A DNA stretch of 64,000 nucleotides from Exiguobacterium flavidum (GCF_003344535.1 NZ_QPKS01000005.1:62001-126000), one strand, 5' to 3'; shown: positions 1-9,023, counted from the first letter of the stretch. Notes: generated from the sequence alone by a model not told the origin. A program made the numbers and translations.

Positions 1-222
1 CCTGAAGATGTGATACAAGGCGACTGAAACAGTGAGGCACAAGCCATATGCCCATATAAGGAATGGGAAGAGGAAGGCGGCCGTGTCTGGATGGTCTTTC
101 GCATCCTGAATCACGGTCAGAGGCAACCAATATACACACGTCACAAGCAACGCCAGTGCGATCAGGGAGATAGCGCTCTTCAAGTATACGGTAGAGATTG
201 ATTTAGATTTCAGATCGACCAC
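1..222 (-). CDS. DUF2975-like membrane protein, 3' part beyond window
   Basis: The reading frame is open from about 222 to the left edge, so only the N-terminal ~74 residues are visible. They start SKSISTVYLKS and hold two hydrophobic segments (about residues 14-33 and 48-70) around a short polar loop. This matches the N-terminus of DUF2975 membrane proteins, which are often encoded next to a small Xre-type regulator; that neighbour would lie outside the window. The start is unclear. A GTG at 222 is in frame, but the AAAGAGGTGG stretch (219-228) would better serve a CTG at 213. Function unknown; integral membrane location is inferred. Confidence 0.5.
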   Translation of the reverse strand, partial: MVDLKSKSISTVYLKSAISLIALALLVTCVYWLPLTVIQDAKDHPDTAAFLFPFLIWAYGLCLTVSVALYHIFR

Positions 223-251
223 CTCTTTCGATTATTGATGATGTGGTCTTT

Positions 252-280
252 AATTTATCATGTAATTTATCGTTTATCAA
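252..280 (-). promoter_or_regulatory. Candidate sigma-A promoter for the DUF2975 gene
   Basis: On the minus strand TTGATA (275-280) and TAAATT (252-257) are 17 nt apart in a very AT-rich stretch just upstream of the gene. The -10 element matches only 4/6, so this is tentative. Confidence 0.35.
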
Positions 281-351
281 TAAATAAATATCATTAAACA
301 ACATTTTAGTTCCCGAATCGCTTCGTCATGAAAACATTCCCTCTAAAGAAT

Positions 352-376
352 GCCTGCCCACATGTCGTGGGCAGGC
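352..376. terminator. Perfect 10-bp hairpin, probable terminator
   Basis: GCCTGCCCAC and GTGGGCAGGC pair perfectly around a 5-nt loop. The T-tract on either side is weak. It sits downstream of the decayed HAD gene on the minus strand and probably once ended that transcript. Confidence 0.4.
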
Positions 377-488
377 TCGGTTTTGATGGTTCATGTGATC
401 ATTCAGTAAGAAGTTGCCATTGAGCGGTTCGATGGCCGATGGCATGCCATGTTATTGGTCTAAAGCGACTCGCTTGCGGCCCCGTTCT

Positions 489-776
489 CTAATCTTGTTC
501 GAACAACGCACTGATAAGTGACGGCAATTCCGCTAGATCCTCGATGATACCATCAGCCTCTGCGTCTCTCCAATGTCGCTTCTTTTTTCATACCTAGACG
601 TTTGGCACCATCCACATCATCATGCGGAGGGTCACCGACGTATATACTTTCGGCAGCCGAACCGTCATGCCGTTCGAGGACTCGTCCGAATAGCTGAGGA
701 TCAGGTTTCTTGATCCCTTCCTACTCAGACACGAGAATACTGTCGAAATAGTGGTGAATTCCAAGTGCACATATTT
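489..776 (-). pseudogene. HAD-superfamily hydrolase remnant (C-terminal half)
   Basis: Minus-strand translation gives recognisable pieces of a HAD hydrolase: ALGIHHYFDSILVSE, then an in-frame TAG, then EGIKKPDPQLFGRVLER and SIYVGDPPHDDVDGAKRLG (motif III Lys and motif IV Asp region). The frame then shifts at an A-run near 580 and resumes as WRDAEADGIIEDLAELPSL to a stop at 489-491. A further stop lies just upstream, and the N-terminal cap and motif I are absent. One nonsense codon, one frameshift and a missing 5' half make this a dead gene. Confidence 0.75.
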
Positions 777-840
777 AAGAAACAGTCTTCAGGTGGCGAG
801 GCTTCAGTGCGACGCGGAATCATGACAAAGAAATCACGAA

Positions 841-884
841 GAAAAAGCCCGGATTTCCGCGGAATATCGCTGGAATTCGGGCTT
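841..884 (-). terminator. Rho-independent terminator of the PaaK-like gene
   Basis: On the minus strand a long hairpin with outer arms AAGCCCG / CGGGCTT and partly paired inner arms is followed by TTTTTC. It lies about 60 nt past the stop of the gene ending at 946. Confidence 0.7.
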
Positions 885-945
885 GCTTGATATAGGCGGA
901 CGCCGCTAACCGGTGAGCCGGACAGGCCGATTGAAGTCAGTCCGT

Positions 946-2319
946 TCAATTCGCTCGCGCTTTCTCATGGGGAATCTTCTGTTTGATCAAGAGCGTCTTG
1001 CCGCTCGCCTCCTGCGGGATGACCTCGACAGGATGGGCATTGATTTTCATTTCCGGTCCGAACAGGCGTCTCAACACGAAATGTAACTGTTTCTCGTGCT
1101 CGGGCTTGAAGCGTGATTGGTCAGGGACGTACAGGAACGTCACTTCCTTCTGGCGCTCCTGGATGTATTGGACCCGTTCGATGCAGTTCGGCAGGATGCG
1201 GACGATGCCGGCAAGCTCTCCTTCGAATACCTTGTGCCCGTCCTCCATCAAGAGGAAGCTGCGTCCCCTTCCGTCGATCGATTCGACGATAGGTCCCGGG
1301 TGACCACACGGGCAGAATGTTTCTTTGCTCATCGTCATCCGGTCACCGATCCGGTAACGGACGAGCGGGGTCCCGTGCGTATCGAAGCTCGTCACGAGGA
1401 TTTCCCCCTCCTCGATCACCTCGATGATACCCATCTCGTAATGGAGATGTTTCCTGCGATATGGACATTCGGCGACGATCGGCGCACCTTCCGAGGAGGC
1501 ATATTGATCGAAGACGGGAGCATGGTACACCTCTTCCAGTAAGGCCCGTTCCTCTGCCGTGATCATCTCGGCCGTCGGAAAGATCGCCCGCGGACGGATC
1601 GTCAACCTGATGCCATGGCGTTTCGCATAGCGCGCGACCTCGATCATCCCGGAAGGCATCCCGTCGATTGATTCCGGCTTGAACTCGTTGAGTCGGGCGA
1701 TATAATACGGAATCGTCCGCGGACTGATTTGCTTGATCGTAAAGAGCAGCTGATTGAGGGAGGGATTCATTCGCCAGTAGACAGGCTTCTTCTGCCCTTT
1801 CGAGATCAGGACCTGCCCTGTGAAACTGGCGCGGCGCATCCCCTTGCGAACGCCATGCTTGTACTTGAAATAATCGAGATGGGCCATACCGCGCTGCATG
1901 TCCTCCTTCGTATAGTGGACATGCAGGGACGTCCCCGTCGTCCCGCCGGTTTTGGCGAGGAGCGGCGCATGGATGTCGGTGTGGACGCGCTCGTTCTCTG
2001 CCCGAAGCGTTTCCTTCTCGAGAATCGGTATGTTCTTAAGCGCGTCAAGGTCAGGCAGCGGGAGTGTGATCTGGTGTGTATCGAACAGTTCCTTATAGTA
2101 GTCACTATGTTCTTTGCAGAACGCGAGGAATTCATTCAGGCTTTCGAGCTGTTCCGCAGCGACGTCGACCGTACGCCCTTCTTTCTCGATCAGCTCGTTG
2201 AAGCGTTGCTCGTAGACGGGACCGTACCGTTGCTTGTAGAACAGATAACCTTGGAGGACTGTCAATAATTGCTGAACGACGAGGGGAGAACGGAAGTAGA
2301 TGCGCTCTTTGAGCTTCAT
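946..2319 (-). CDS. PaaK/CapK-like adenylate-forming enzyme
   Basis: A 457-residue protein of the phenylacetate-CoA ligase (PaaK) / CapK branch of adenylate-forming enzymes. The P-loop-like AMP-binding motif LAKTGGTTGTSLHVHYT is at about residues 120-135, and the acyl-adenylate motif appears as QYASSEGAP. The C-terminal lid subdomain is present, so the length is normal for the family. The frame is open further upstream, but ATG 2319 is chosen because the family N-terminus (KLKERIYFRSP) starts there and AAAGG lies about 10 nt before it. Members activate carboxylic acids, and several sit in cell-surface polymer clusters; the substrate here cannot be told. It is a single-gene unit with its own terminator. 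Confidence 0.75.
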   Translation of the reverse strand: MKLKERIYFRSPLVVQQLLTVLQGYLFYKQRYGPVYEQRFNELIEKEGRTVDVAAEQLESLNEFLAFCKEHSDYYKELFDTHQITLPLPDLDALKNIPILEKETLRAENERVHTDIHAPLLAKTGGTTGTSLHVHYTKEDMQRGMAHLDYFKYKHGVRKGMRRASFTGQVLISKGQKKPVYWRMNPSLNQLLFTIKQISPRTIPYYIARLNEFKPESIDGMPSGMIEVARYAKRHGIRLTIRPRAIFPTAEMITAEERALLEEVYHAPVFDQYASSEGAPIVAECPYRRKHLHYEMGIIEVIEEGEILVTSFDTHGTPLVRYRIGDRMTMSKETFCPCGHPGPIVESIDGRGRSFLLMEDGHKVFEGELAGIVRILPNCIERVQYIQERQKEVTFLYVPDQSRFKPEHEKQLHFVLRRLFGPEMKINAHPVEVIPQEASGKTLLIKQKIPHEKARAN

Positions 2320-2646
2320 GGTGCCACGACCTTTCTGAGATGTCGAACGGACAGGATGACGGTGTGAGCTGCAAGCGGAGAAAAACCATACAATCCTATA
2401 CCCTATGTGCACCCAATAATTCCTATTTGAACAATTAAATTCACAAAAAAATACCATCACAGGTACACCAGCGGAATGATGAGCATACGGATACCGGAGT
2501 TTCAAGTCCTTTTGTGACGGTCTCCTCTTTGCCGAGTGAACCCGTTCTTTCGAGGAAGTTTGAGAAGCCATCCTTCAGTCGCAAGGTGATTCCGGCATGG
2601 AAAACGGGTAAAAGAGATGAATCTGACAACTGGGGGTGTGAAACGG
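2320..2646. other. Divergent intergenic region, PaaK-like gene / cls
   Basis: This spacer must hold the promoters for the two divergent genes. It is AT-rich around 2380-2460. No hairpin, repeat or operator is convincing, and no promoter could be assigned with confidence. Confidence 0.5.
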
Positions 2647-4110
2647 ATGATTGCGCTCGAATCGATCGTCACGATCGCGGGATTCGTCCTGTTCGCCTTG
2701 AACCTGATCCTTGCCGCGACGATCATTTTCGTCGAAAAGCGGGATATCGGTACGACATGGGCATGGCTGTTCGTCTTGATGTTCCTGCCATTGATCGGCT
2801 TCTTGATATACCTGTTCTTCGGCCGCTCGATGCAGAGTGATAACTTCTATCGCGTTCTTGATGAGGAACGCGCCGCTCACTCTGCGCGGATCGCGATACA
2901 GCAGGACTTGGTCGCGCGAAAGGCAGGCGTCTTCGGGACGCATCCCCTGCTGAAGAAATACAGCCAGTTGCTTAAGATGAATCTGACTTCGACGAACGCT
3001 CTCGTCTCGTTCGAGAATGCAGCATCGGTCATCCATGACGGAGAACAGAAGTTCCAGCGGCTGATGCAGGATATAAGTGACGCCAAAAAAGAAATCAACG
3101 TCCAGTACTACATTCTCCAGAATGATGCGCTCGGTACGGCGCTCGTCGACAAGCTGACGGAGAAGGCGAATGAAGGGATTAAGGTTCGGCTGCTCTATGA
3201 TGCAGTCGGCTCCCGAGGGCTCGCGCGGTATGATTTCTCACGATTCACTGCTTCAGGCGGCGAGGTCAAATCATTTTTCCCGTCTACGCTCGGCATCAAT
3301 TTTCGCGTCAACAACCGCAATCACCGGAAGCTCTGTATCATCGATGGAGCGATAGGATATGTGGGCGGCTTCAACGTCGGGACGGAATACCTCGGGACCG
3401 ACCCTAAGTTCGGTTACTGGCGGGACGTGCATCTGCGCTTTGAGGGGGAGGTCATCGATCAGCTGCTCGAACGCTTTCTCCTCGACTGGAACCGGTCCGT
3501 CCCGACAAAGGTTATAGAGTCCCGTTCCGCGTTCGAATGGCACTCACCGGGGACGCGTTCATTGACCCCGGTCCAGATCGTGACATCCGGTCCGAACTCA
3601 TCGACGGAGCATTCGAAGAACATGCTGATCAAAATGATCAGCGCGGCGAAATCATCGATCTATATCCAGTCACCCTATTTCATCCCTGACGCGAGCTTTC
3701 TCGATGCGTGTCGCATCGCCCTCTTGTCCGGCGTCGAGATCAACCTGATGATCCCGAATAAGCCTGACCATATCTTCGTCTACTGGGCGACCTTCGCCAA
3801 TGCGGCGGAACTCGTTCGCTACGGCGCGAACGTCTACACTTACGAGAGCGGCTTTTTGCATGCGAAGACGCTCGTAGTCGATGAGGAGGTCGCGTCGATC
3901 GGTACGGTGAACATCGACGCCCGCAGCTTTCGGCTGAACTTCGAGATATCTGCCCTCGTCTACGACGCTGAGGTCGCACGTTCTGTCACGGAGGCATTCC
4001 GCAAAGACCTTGCGGATTGCGAGTTGCTGACGCTTGAGCGATATGAGTCTCGGCCGCACTGGATTCGCTTCAAGGAGAGCATCGCGCGACTTCTCAGTCC
4101 GATTTTATGA
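2647..4110 (+). CDS. cls: Cardiolipin synthase (PLD family)
   Basis: This enzyme condenses two phosphatidylglycerols into cardiolipin and glycerol at the membrane. The 487-residue protein has two N-terminal transmembrane segments (about 5-27 and 37-58) with the PLDc_N signature, then two phospholipase-D repeats. The HKD motifs are NHRKLCIIDGAIGYVGG (His near 226) and FLHAKTLVVDEEVASIGTVN. Length is normal for Bacillales Cls. ATG 2647 is preferred because GGGGGTG lies 8 nt upstream; an in-frame ATG at 2617 is possible. It is monocistronic, with a perfect-stem terminator after the stop. Confidence 0.93.
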   Translation: MIALESIVTIAGFVLFALNLILAATIIFVEKRDIGTTWAWLFVLMFLPLIGFLIYLFFGRSMQSDNFYRVLDEERAAHSARIAIQQDLVARKAGVFGTHPLLKKYSQLLKMNLTSTNALVSFENAASVIHDGEQKFQRLMQDISDAKKEINVQYYILQNDALGTALVDKLTEKANEGIKVRLLYDAVGSRGLARYDFSRFTASGGEVKSFFPSTLGINFRVNNRNHRKLCIIDGAIGYVGGFNVGTEYLGTDPKFGYWRDVHLRFEGEVIDQLLERFLLDWNRSVPTKVIESRSAFEWHSPGTRSLTPVQIVTSGPNSSTEHSKNMLIKMISAAKSSIYIQSPYFIPDASFLDACRIALLSGVEINLMIPNKPDHIFVYWATFANAAELVRYGANVYTYESGFLHAKTLVVDEEVASIGTVNIDARSFRLNFEISALVYDAEVARSVTEAFRKDLADCELLTLERYESRPHWIRFKESIARLLSPIL

Positions 4111-4123
4111 CGCTCTCGAGAGA

Positions 4124-4165
4124 AAACACCGGATTCCAGCGGGACGGCTGTAATCCGGTGTTTCT
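4124..4165. terminator. Bidirectional terminator between cls and the Nudix gene
   Basis: AAACACCGGATT and AATCCGGTGTTT form a perfect 12-bp stem. T-rich tails are present on both sides, serving the two convergent genes. Confidence 0.85.
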
Positions 4166-4193
4166 ATATACGCACTATAACGCTGTGAAGTCG

Positions 4194-4694
4194 TCAGCGC
4201 TTGAACGCCGACAGCCATTCCTCATTCCAATCGAAATATCCGGTCTTGTCGGTCCAGCACATCTCGAACAGTTCGCTTGGATAAGGAAGCGCGAGTGGCG
4301 GTCGTTCACCGGACGGGAAGTAACGTAAGTCGAGCGACTCCCCGTCGATCGCCTCGAGCTCGCCCGAGACGACCTCGCAGCCGAACACGGTGGCGACGTA
4401 TTCGACCTCGTTGCCGTCCGGATAGGTCAGCCGGTAGGCCTCCCCTCCGAAGACACCGAGCAGTGCGACAGGCCGGACGATCAATCCCGTTTCCTCATAT
4501 ACTTCCCGGACGACTGCCTGTGCAGGGGATTCCCCGAGCTCGACGGCTCCGGCAGGCAGGCTCCAATACGATCCGCCAGGGTACTGGAAGAGTATGTCGT
4601 CCCCGCGCTTGATGATCGCGGCGACCGACGGCGAGAAAATCCGCCGTGTTCCGATGTCTCTTCTCAGTTCTTCATAGTAAGTAGACATTCCCAT
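4194..4694 (-). CDS. Nudix hydrolase (MutT-like)
   Basis: A 166-residue Nudix-fold protein likely to hydrolyse a nucleoside diphosphate linked to another moiety. The Nudix box GX5EX7REUXEEXGU is intact (Gly near 49, EVYEETGL near 64-71). The substrate cannot be assigned. The start is 5 nt after the stop of the upstream GNAT gene, with AAGGTG in the gap, so the two genes are probably co-transcribed and the pair acts on small metabolites. Confidence 0.85.
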   Translation of the reverse strand: MGMSTYYEELRRDIGTRRIFSPSVAAIIKRGDDILFQYPGGSYWSLPAGAVELGESPAQAVVREVYEETGLIVRPVALLGVFGGEAYRLTYPDGNEVEYVATVFGCEVVSGELEAIDGESLDLRYFPSGERPPLALPYPSELFEMCWTDKTGYFDWNEEWLSAFKR

Positions 4695-4699
4695 TCAAT

Positions 4700-5308
4700 T
4701 CACCTTCTCCATTCATATTCTTCTTTCAGCAAGGCGAACAGGACGAAATCTTCCCAATCACCATTGATATAGAGACTCTTGCGCGCTAGTCCCTCCCGGA
4801 CGAACCCGATTTTTTCGAGGACGCGGGCGGACGGGAGGTTTTCTGGCATCACCTCGGCACGAATGCGATGGAAACCAAGCCCGTCGAACAGGATTTGCAG
4901 CACGAGCCGGATCGCCTGCGCCATCAGTCCCCGGCCTCCATGATCCGCGTCGATCTGATACCCGATCATGCACGTCTCTGCCGGTCCACGCATGACGAAC
5001 GAGACGGATACCTCTCCAATCAGGCTGTCATCCTCTTTCAGAAAGATGCCAAAGGCGTGATGTTCGTCCTTGCTGCTGCGTTCCATGATTTCCAGTATCC
5101 GAGCTTGTTGCCCACCTAGCGTGTAACTCTCAGCGTCAGGTTTGATCGGCATCCATCTTTCCCAGCGGCTTTTATTTTTGACGGCACATGCGAGCAAGGC
5201 CTCTGCATCCTCGATGTGATACGGTCTGACATAGATTTCGATGATCGACACTCCTCTCTGGCGAAGAAGGGCATATTCATTACTCCGCTTGAAATGAATT
5301 GCACGCAT
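4700..5308 (-). CDS. GNAT N-acetyltransferase, RimJ/RimL type
   Basis: The core IYVRPYHIEDAEALL through the acetyl-CoA loop motif YQIDADHGGRGLMAQAIR to GFVREGLARKSLYINGDWEDFVLFALL is a complete RimJ/RimL-type acetyltransferase. The family would normally start near 5245, but no ATG fits there: a GTG at 5251 directly abuts AGAGAGGA. ATG 5308 has AGGAG about 9 nt upstream and is used here (202 residues); the frame is open even further, to 5428. The acceptor (protein N-terminus or small molecule) is unknown. Operon partner of the Nudix gene. Confidence 0.75.
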   Translation of the reverse strand: MRAIHFKRSNEYALLRQRGVSIIEIYVRPYHIEDAEALLACAVKNKSRWERWMPIKPDAESYTLGGQQARILEIMERSSKDEHHAFGIFLKEDDSLIGEVSVSFVMRGPAETCMIGYQIDADHGGRGLMAQAIRLVLQILFDGLGFHRIRAEVMPENLPSARVLEKIGFVREGLARKSLYINGDWEDFVLFALLKEEYEWRR

Positions 5309-5467
5309 CAGCACCATTCTCCTGCCTGACTCGATGAAATGCGTCCTCAGAAAAAAAGAGTTGTTTTTTTTCTGTTCAAAAAACCGCTTCATATCAACGT
5401 TTTTCGGAATCCTAAAATCTTTTTTCAAACTTTTTTAGCTTTACACCTTCCTTTATTCGAAACCTCA

Positions 5468-5476
5468 TGCTATATT
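5468..5476 (+). promoter_or_regulatory. Extended -10 promoter of cspB
   Basis: TGC precedes TATATT (471-476), an extended -10 without a good -35. The predicted start near 5483 gives a leader of about 108 nt, the long 5' UTR typical of cold-shock mRNAs. Confidence 0.55.
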
Positions 5477-5504
5477 ATTAAGTAATTATTATTGTTCGGT
5501 GGAG

Positions 5505-5564
5505 ATGAAAGTGTTTCGCTTAAAACTCGATGAAATTGAGCATGGTAGTAATAAATTAGTGTGA
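5505..5564 (+). CDS. Possible 19-codon leader ORF ahead of cspB
   Basis: An ATG directly after GGTGGAG opens a 19-residue frame that ends at TGA 5562-5564, 26 nt before the cspB start. The ribosome-site spacing is poor, so translation is doubtful. It could instead be part of the folded cold-responsive leader. Confidence 0.2.
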   Translation: MKVFRLKLDEIEHGSNKLV

Positions 5565-5590
5565 ACAATCACACGCAGGAGGCAACACAC

Positions 5591-5791
5591 ATGGAACACG
5601 GTAAAGTAAAATGGTTTAACGCAGAAAAAGGTTTTGGCTTCATCGAACGTGAAAACGGCGACGACGTTTTCGTTCACTTCTCAGCTATCCAATCAGAAGG
5701 TTTCAAATCACTTGACGAAGGTCAAGAGGTTTCTTTCGAAGTTGAAGAAGGCCAACGCGGACCACAAGCTACAAACGTTACAAAGATCTAA
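5591..5791 (+). CDS. cspB: Cold-shock protein (CSD fold)
   Basis: A 66-residue single-stranded nucleic acid binding protein, an RNA chaperone at low temperature. RNP1 (KGFGFIERE) and RNP2 (DVFVHFSAI) are both intact, and the length is exactly that of Bacillus CspB/C/D. CAGGAGGC lies 8-10 nt before ATG 5591; an upstream in-frame ATG would add an un-family-like tail. Codon use is strongly biased, as expected for a highly expressed gene. Regulation through the long leader is inferred from its length. Confidence 0.95.
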   Translation: MEHGKVKWFNAEKGFGFIERENGDDVFVHFSAIQSEGFKSLDEGQEVSFEVEEGQRGPQATNVTKI

Positions 5792-5806
5792 TTTGTAACT
5801 TGTAAA

Positions 5807-5837
5807 AAGACCCAGCTCATGCTGGGTCTTTTTTTTT
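5807..5837. terminator. Terminator after cspB
   Basis: AAGACCCAGC-tcat-GCTGGGTCTT is followed by nine T. The reverse strand also ends in a T-run, so it can end the convergent ABC operon as well. Confidence 0.92.
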
Positions 5838-5845
5838 GAATTTTT

Positions 5846-6940
5846 TTAAGCGAGCGGATGCTGACGCAACCGCCAGGCGGTAAAGAGGAAGAGAATCAAA
5901 CTGATCAGGAGGATCGTTCCTGCTTCCGTCCAGACCGCCTCCCCCTTTTGATAGATGGCATCGATTCCTCGATTGAACCAATAGGTCGGAAAAACCTTGC
6001 CGATCGTCAGCAGCGACTCCGGTAAGATCGAGAGCGAAACGAAGGCGCCACCGGTGATCGCGGCGATCATGCTGACTGACGTCTGCAGGACGTTCGCCCT
6101 CTCCCGATTCGTCGAGAACCCGGCGATGAAGGCGCTGATCGCGAGGCACGACACCATGTAGGCAAGAAAGAGCGGAAGCGTCTTGTCGAGATAGCGCAGT
6201 ACCGTCGATCCATAGAAGATGAGACTGAGTGACAACAGCGCAGTCACGAAGAAGATGCCGAGGATGGTGAATGCTACGAGAACGGTCCCGATATAGCGGG
6301 ACGAAGACAGCGGGGATGCAAAAAGTCTGCCATAGATCCGCTGCTCCCGGTCATCGAGCAGGAAGGTAGGGATCCACTGGGACAGCGTCATCAGGGTCAC
6401 GAAGGATAATAACGCGAAATAAAGTTGGACGCTCGTCCTCTCGAGCACGCGGTTGTCGAATGACTCTTCCTCGAGGCGGACCATGCGTTGCGGATTTGCC
6501 GCCAGCAAGGCGCGGAACTCCTCCCGGTCGGAACTTGCGGAGGCGAGAGTGGACACATGGTCGAGATATCCGGTCAACGATTGTTCAAGGAAGACGGTCT
6601 CGCTCCCTTCGATCGCAGCAGTCGTGATTTTCTCTGGCGTTTCAGTCAACAGCGATTTCTCGAACCCTTCCGGAATGACGACGACGAACTCGCTTCCGGT
6701 CGTCAAGGCTGTTTCAGCCCCCTCGCTCCCCGTCCGTACATCCCCCCATTCATCCGCTTTTTCAGCGATGGCAAGCGAGACGGACGACTTGTCGTTGTCG
6801 ACGACGAAGATGTCGAGCGTTTGATCAGACGACCGGAAAAACGTGACGATTCCTGCGAGGGCGACCGCGAAAGCGAGTGACCAGATCCACATCAGCCGCT
6901 TACGCGCCATGCGCATGAGGACGTGTCTTAACAGGTACAT
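5846..6940 (-). CDS. ABC-2 type permease, second of pair
   Basis: A 364-residue integral membrane subunit of an ABC exporter. One N-terminal TM helix is followed by a ~150-residue extracytoplasmic domain and five C-terminal TM helices, the layout of ABC2_membrane_3 proteins. ATG 6940 has GGAGGG 7 nt upstream. It lies inside the last 41 nt of the previous permease gene, so translation is coupled. With the sister permease and the ATPase it should form a heterodimeric exporter; the substrate is unknown (drugs, lipids and peptides are known for the family). Confidence 0.85.
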   Translation of the reverse strand: MYLLRHVLMRMARKRLMWIWSLAFAVALAGIVTFFRSSDQTLDIFVVDNDKSSVSLAIAEKADEWGDVRTGSEGAETALTTGSEFVVVIPEGFEKSLLTETPEKITTAAIEGSETVFLEQSLTGYLDHVSTLASASSDREEFRALLAANPQRMVRLEEESFDNRVLERTSVQLYFALLSFVTLMTLSQWIPTFLLDDREQRIYGRLFASPLSSSRYIGTVLVAFTILGIFFVTALLSLSLIFYGSTVLRYLDKTLPLFLAYMVSCLAISAFIAGFSTNRERANVLQTSVSMIAAITGGAFVSLSILPESLLTIGKVFPTYWFNRGIDAIYQKGEAVWTEAGTILLISLILFLFTAWRLRQHPLA

Positions 6941-8066
6941 GGCGGAACCCTCCCTTCCATCTGAACAGGATGGCACTGAGCAGAGCGAACACTGCGACAT
7001 GAAGCGTAAGCAGCAGCATACTATCGCGATAGATCGTCAGGTCACCGTCAAACAGAATTTGTAACACCCCTTCCCTCATGAACAGAGGCATCAGAAGGTC
7101 GTGCGCAAACGGAAATCGGCTGAGCACGAATCGGTCAAGCCCCGGTACATACCCTCCTGACAGCAGCAAGAGGACCGTCGTCATCCCGTTGACGATGAAC
7201 CCTGCTATGTTCGGGTTACGGAACGGCAGGCTCGACATCAGGAAACCGAACGAGATCCCGTAGAGAGCTAGACCTGCGAGGGCTAGCAACAGTAGATCGA
7301 GACGGATCCGGCCAAGGTCGAACGAACGATAGATGAAATGGCTGACGGTGAAGATGACGACCAACTGGAGAAGGACGACCGAAAATCGGCTGATCGTCCC
7401 GGCCAGGCGATATCGAACAAGCGAGATCGGAGCAGCTTGGACCCGCAGATAGCTACCGCGCATCGCCTGATCAGCGGCGAACATCGCCGTGACGTACATG
7501 CCGCCGAACAAGGCGGTCATCGCAGAGATGGTGACCGTGAAATATTCGATCGAGCTCGGCGTCTTCGAGGTGAGGTCGAACGACTTGCGATCGATCAGGT
7601 CGACTGGACCAGCTTGCGGAAGATTGCGTTCGAGTAGCAACAGCTGTGTATTGGCAGCTTGGACATAACGGTCGAGCAGCACTTTGAGCACCTGAACCTC
7701 GATCGACGTCGATCGTTCGTGGAGCAGCCGGATCTCCTCCCCCCCGAACAGGATGACGTCCGCCTTCTGTGCATCGATCGCCGCTCTCGCCAGTCGCTCG
7801 CTTCCGTAAGGACGGACGGACAGAAAGGACGCGATCCTGTCATCGGCAAGAAATTGTTCGAGCGGCTGGTCGAACCGAATGTCGCCGGACGCGATGTACG
7901 CGACATCAACCTCTGGCAGGTCGACCTCCGACGAGAACACGGCACTGAGCATCGTGCCTAGACCGATGATCAGGACGAGCGGGAAGATCATCATCCAGAA
8001 GAGGGTCTGGCGCTGGCGGATCTGCTGGCGGAAATCGGATTTGACGCATACCCAGAATGTTCTCAT
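6900..8066 (-). CDS. ABC-2 type permease, first of pair
   Basis: A 388-residue protein with the same architecture as its downstream neighbour: a TM helix at about 20-45, a large external domain, then five TM helices ending in an arginine-rich tail. AGGAGG stands 5 nt before ATG 8066, and the ATPase gene ends 9 nt upstream. The related pair suggests an old gene duplication and a heterodimeric channel. Confidence 0.85.
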   Translation of the reverse strand: MRTFWVCVKSDFRQQIRQRQTLFWMMIFPLVLIIGLGTMLSAVFSSEVDLPEVDVAYIASGDIRFDQPLEQFLADDRIASFLSVRPYGSERLARAAIDAQKADVILFGGEEIRLLHERSTSIEVQVLKVLLDRYVQAANTQLLLLERNLPQAGPVDLIDRKSFDLTSKTPSSIEYFTVTISAMTALFGGMYVTAMFAADQAMRGSYLRVQAAPISLVRYRLAGTISRFSVVLLQLVVIFTVSHFIYRSFDLGRIRLDLLLLALAGLALYGISFGFLMSSLPFRNPNIAGFIVNGMTTVLLLLSGGYVPGLDRFVLSRFPFAHDLLMPLFMREGVLQILFDGDLTIYRDSMLLLTLHVAVFALLSAILFRWKGGFRHVPVKTRPHAHGA

Positions 8067-8075
8067 CTCCTCCTC

Positions 8076-9023
8076 CTATTCCCTCAGCGCCTTGCCCGTC
8101 AGCGTCAGGAAGACGCTGTTGAGGGTCGGACGCTCGAGTGAGACGGTCGTGAACGCGACATGGTCTTCCTGCAGCAGTTCGAGGACGGGCATGACGCTCG
8201 CTCCCTTTTGGATGTCAGCACATATCTCTTCACCCTCGACACGGACATTTTGTACGAACGAAAGAGCGCCGATCTGCCCGATCGTCGCTTGCCCGATCCG
8301 TGGCGCATGGATCCTGAGAGACTCGACGGTCGTGACGAGCTCCTTCAGTTCGTCAGGCGTGCCTTCCGCGATGACGCGACCGGTGTCCATGATGGCGACG
8401 CGGTGACAAAGCAGTTCGACTTCTTCCATGTAATGGGATGTATAGATGATCGTCGCCCCATCCCGGTTCAGCTGACGGATGTTTTCAAGGATCGTGTTCC
8501 GCGACTGCGGATCGATCGCGACAGTCGGTTCATCCATGAAGATCAGTTTCGGTCGATGAACGATGCCGCAAGCGATGTTCAACCTTCGCATCATCCCCCC
8601 TGACAATTGGCGGGGGAACTTCTTCTCCTGCTCACTGAGCTGGACGAATGCGAGAGCAGCGTCCGCCTGATGCCTCGCCTCCTCCTTCGACAATCCATAC
8701 AATTGACCGAAAAAGGCTATGTTTTCGCGTACCGTCAGATCCTCATAGACGGATATCTGTTGTGGGACGATTCCGACGCGCGCCTTGATATAGGCTGCAT
8801 CCTCCGGCATCCTTCGTCCGAACAATCGCATCTCCCCCTCATCGATCGGATAGAGGCCGAGCATCGCGAAGATCGCGGTCGTCTTACCCGCTCCGTTCGG
8901 TCCGAGCAGACCGAACAGTTCCCCTTCCCGGACGCTCAGCGAGAAGTCGTCAAGTGCTTTCGTCTCACCGAACCGTTTCGTCAGATGAGAGAGTTCGATG
9001 ATATTGCCGTTCTCTTGCTTCAT
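8076..9023 (-). CDS. ABC transporter ATPase of the exporter
   Basis: A 315-residue ATPase with Walker A GPNGAGKTT, signature LSGGMMRRL, Walker B LIFMDEP and the switch His in TSHYMEE. The sequence reads DEPTVAID rather than DEPTVGLD in the D-loop region, a mild variant. A C-terminal regulatory extension of about 80 residues resembles that of drug and antibiotic exporters. ATG 9023 is favoured (GGGTGG 5 nt upstream) over an earlier in-frame ATG at 9047. First gene of the three-gene operon. Confidence 0.9.
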   Translation of the reverse strand: MKQENGNIIELSHLTKRFGETKALDDFSLSVREGELFGLLGPNGAGKTTAIFAMLGLYPIDEGEMRLFGRRMPEDAAYIKARVGIVPQQISVYEDLTVRENIAFFGQLYGLSKEEARHQADAALAFVQLSEQEKKFPRQLSGGMMRRLNIACGIVHRPKLIFMDEPTVAIDPQSRNTILENIRQLNRDGATIIYTSHYMEEVELLCHRVAIMDTGRVIAEGTPDELKELVTTVESLRIHAPRIGQATIGQIGALSFVQNVRVEGEEICADIQKGASVMPVLELLQEDHVAFTTVSLERPTLNSVFLTLTGKALRE

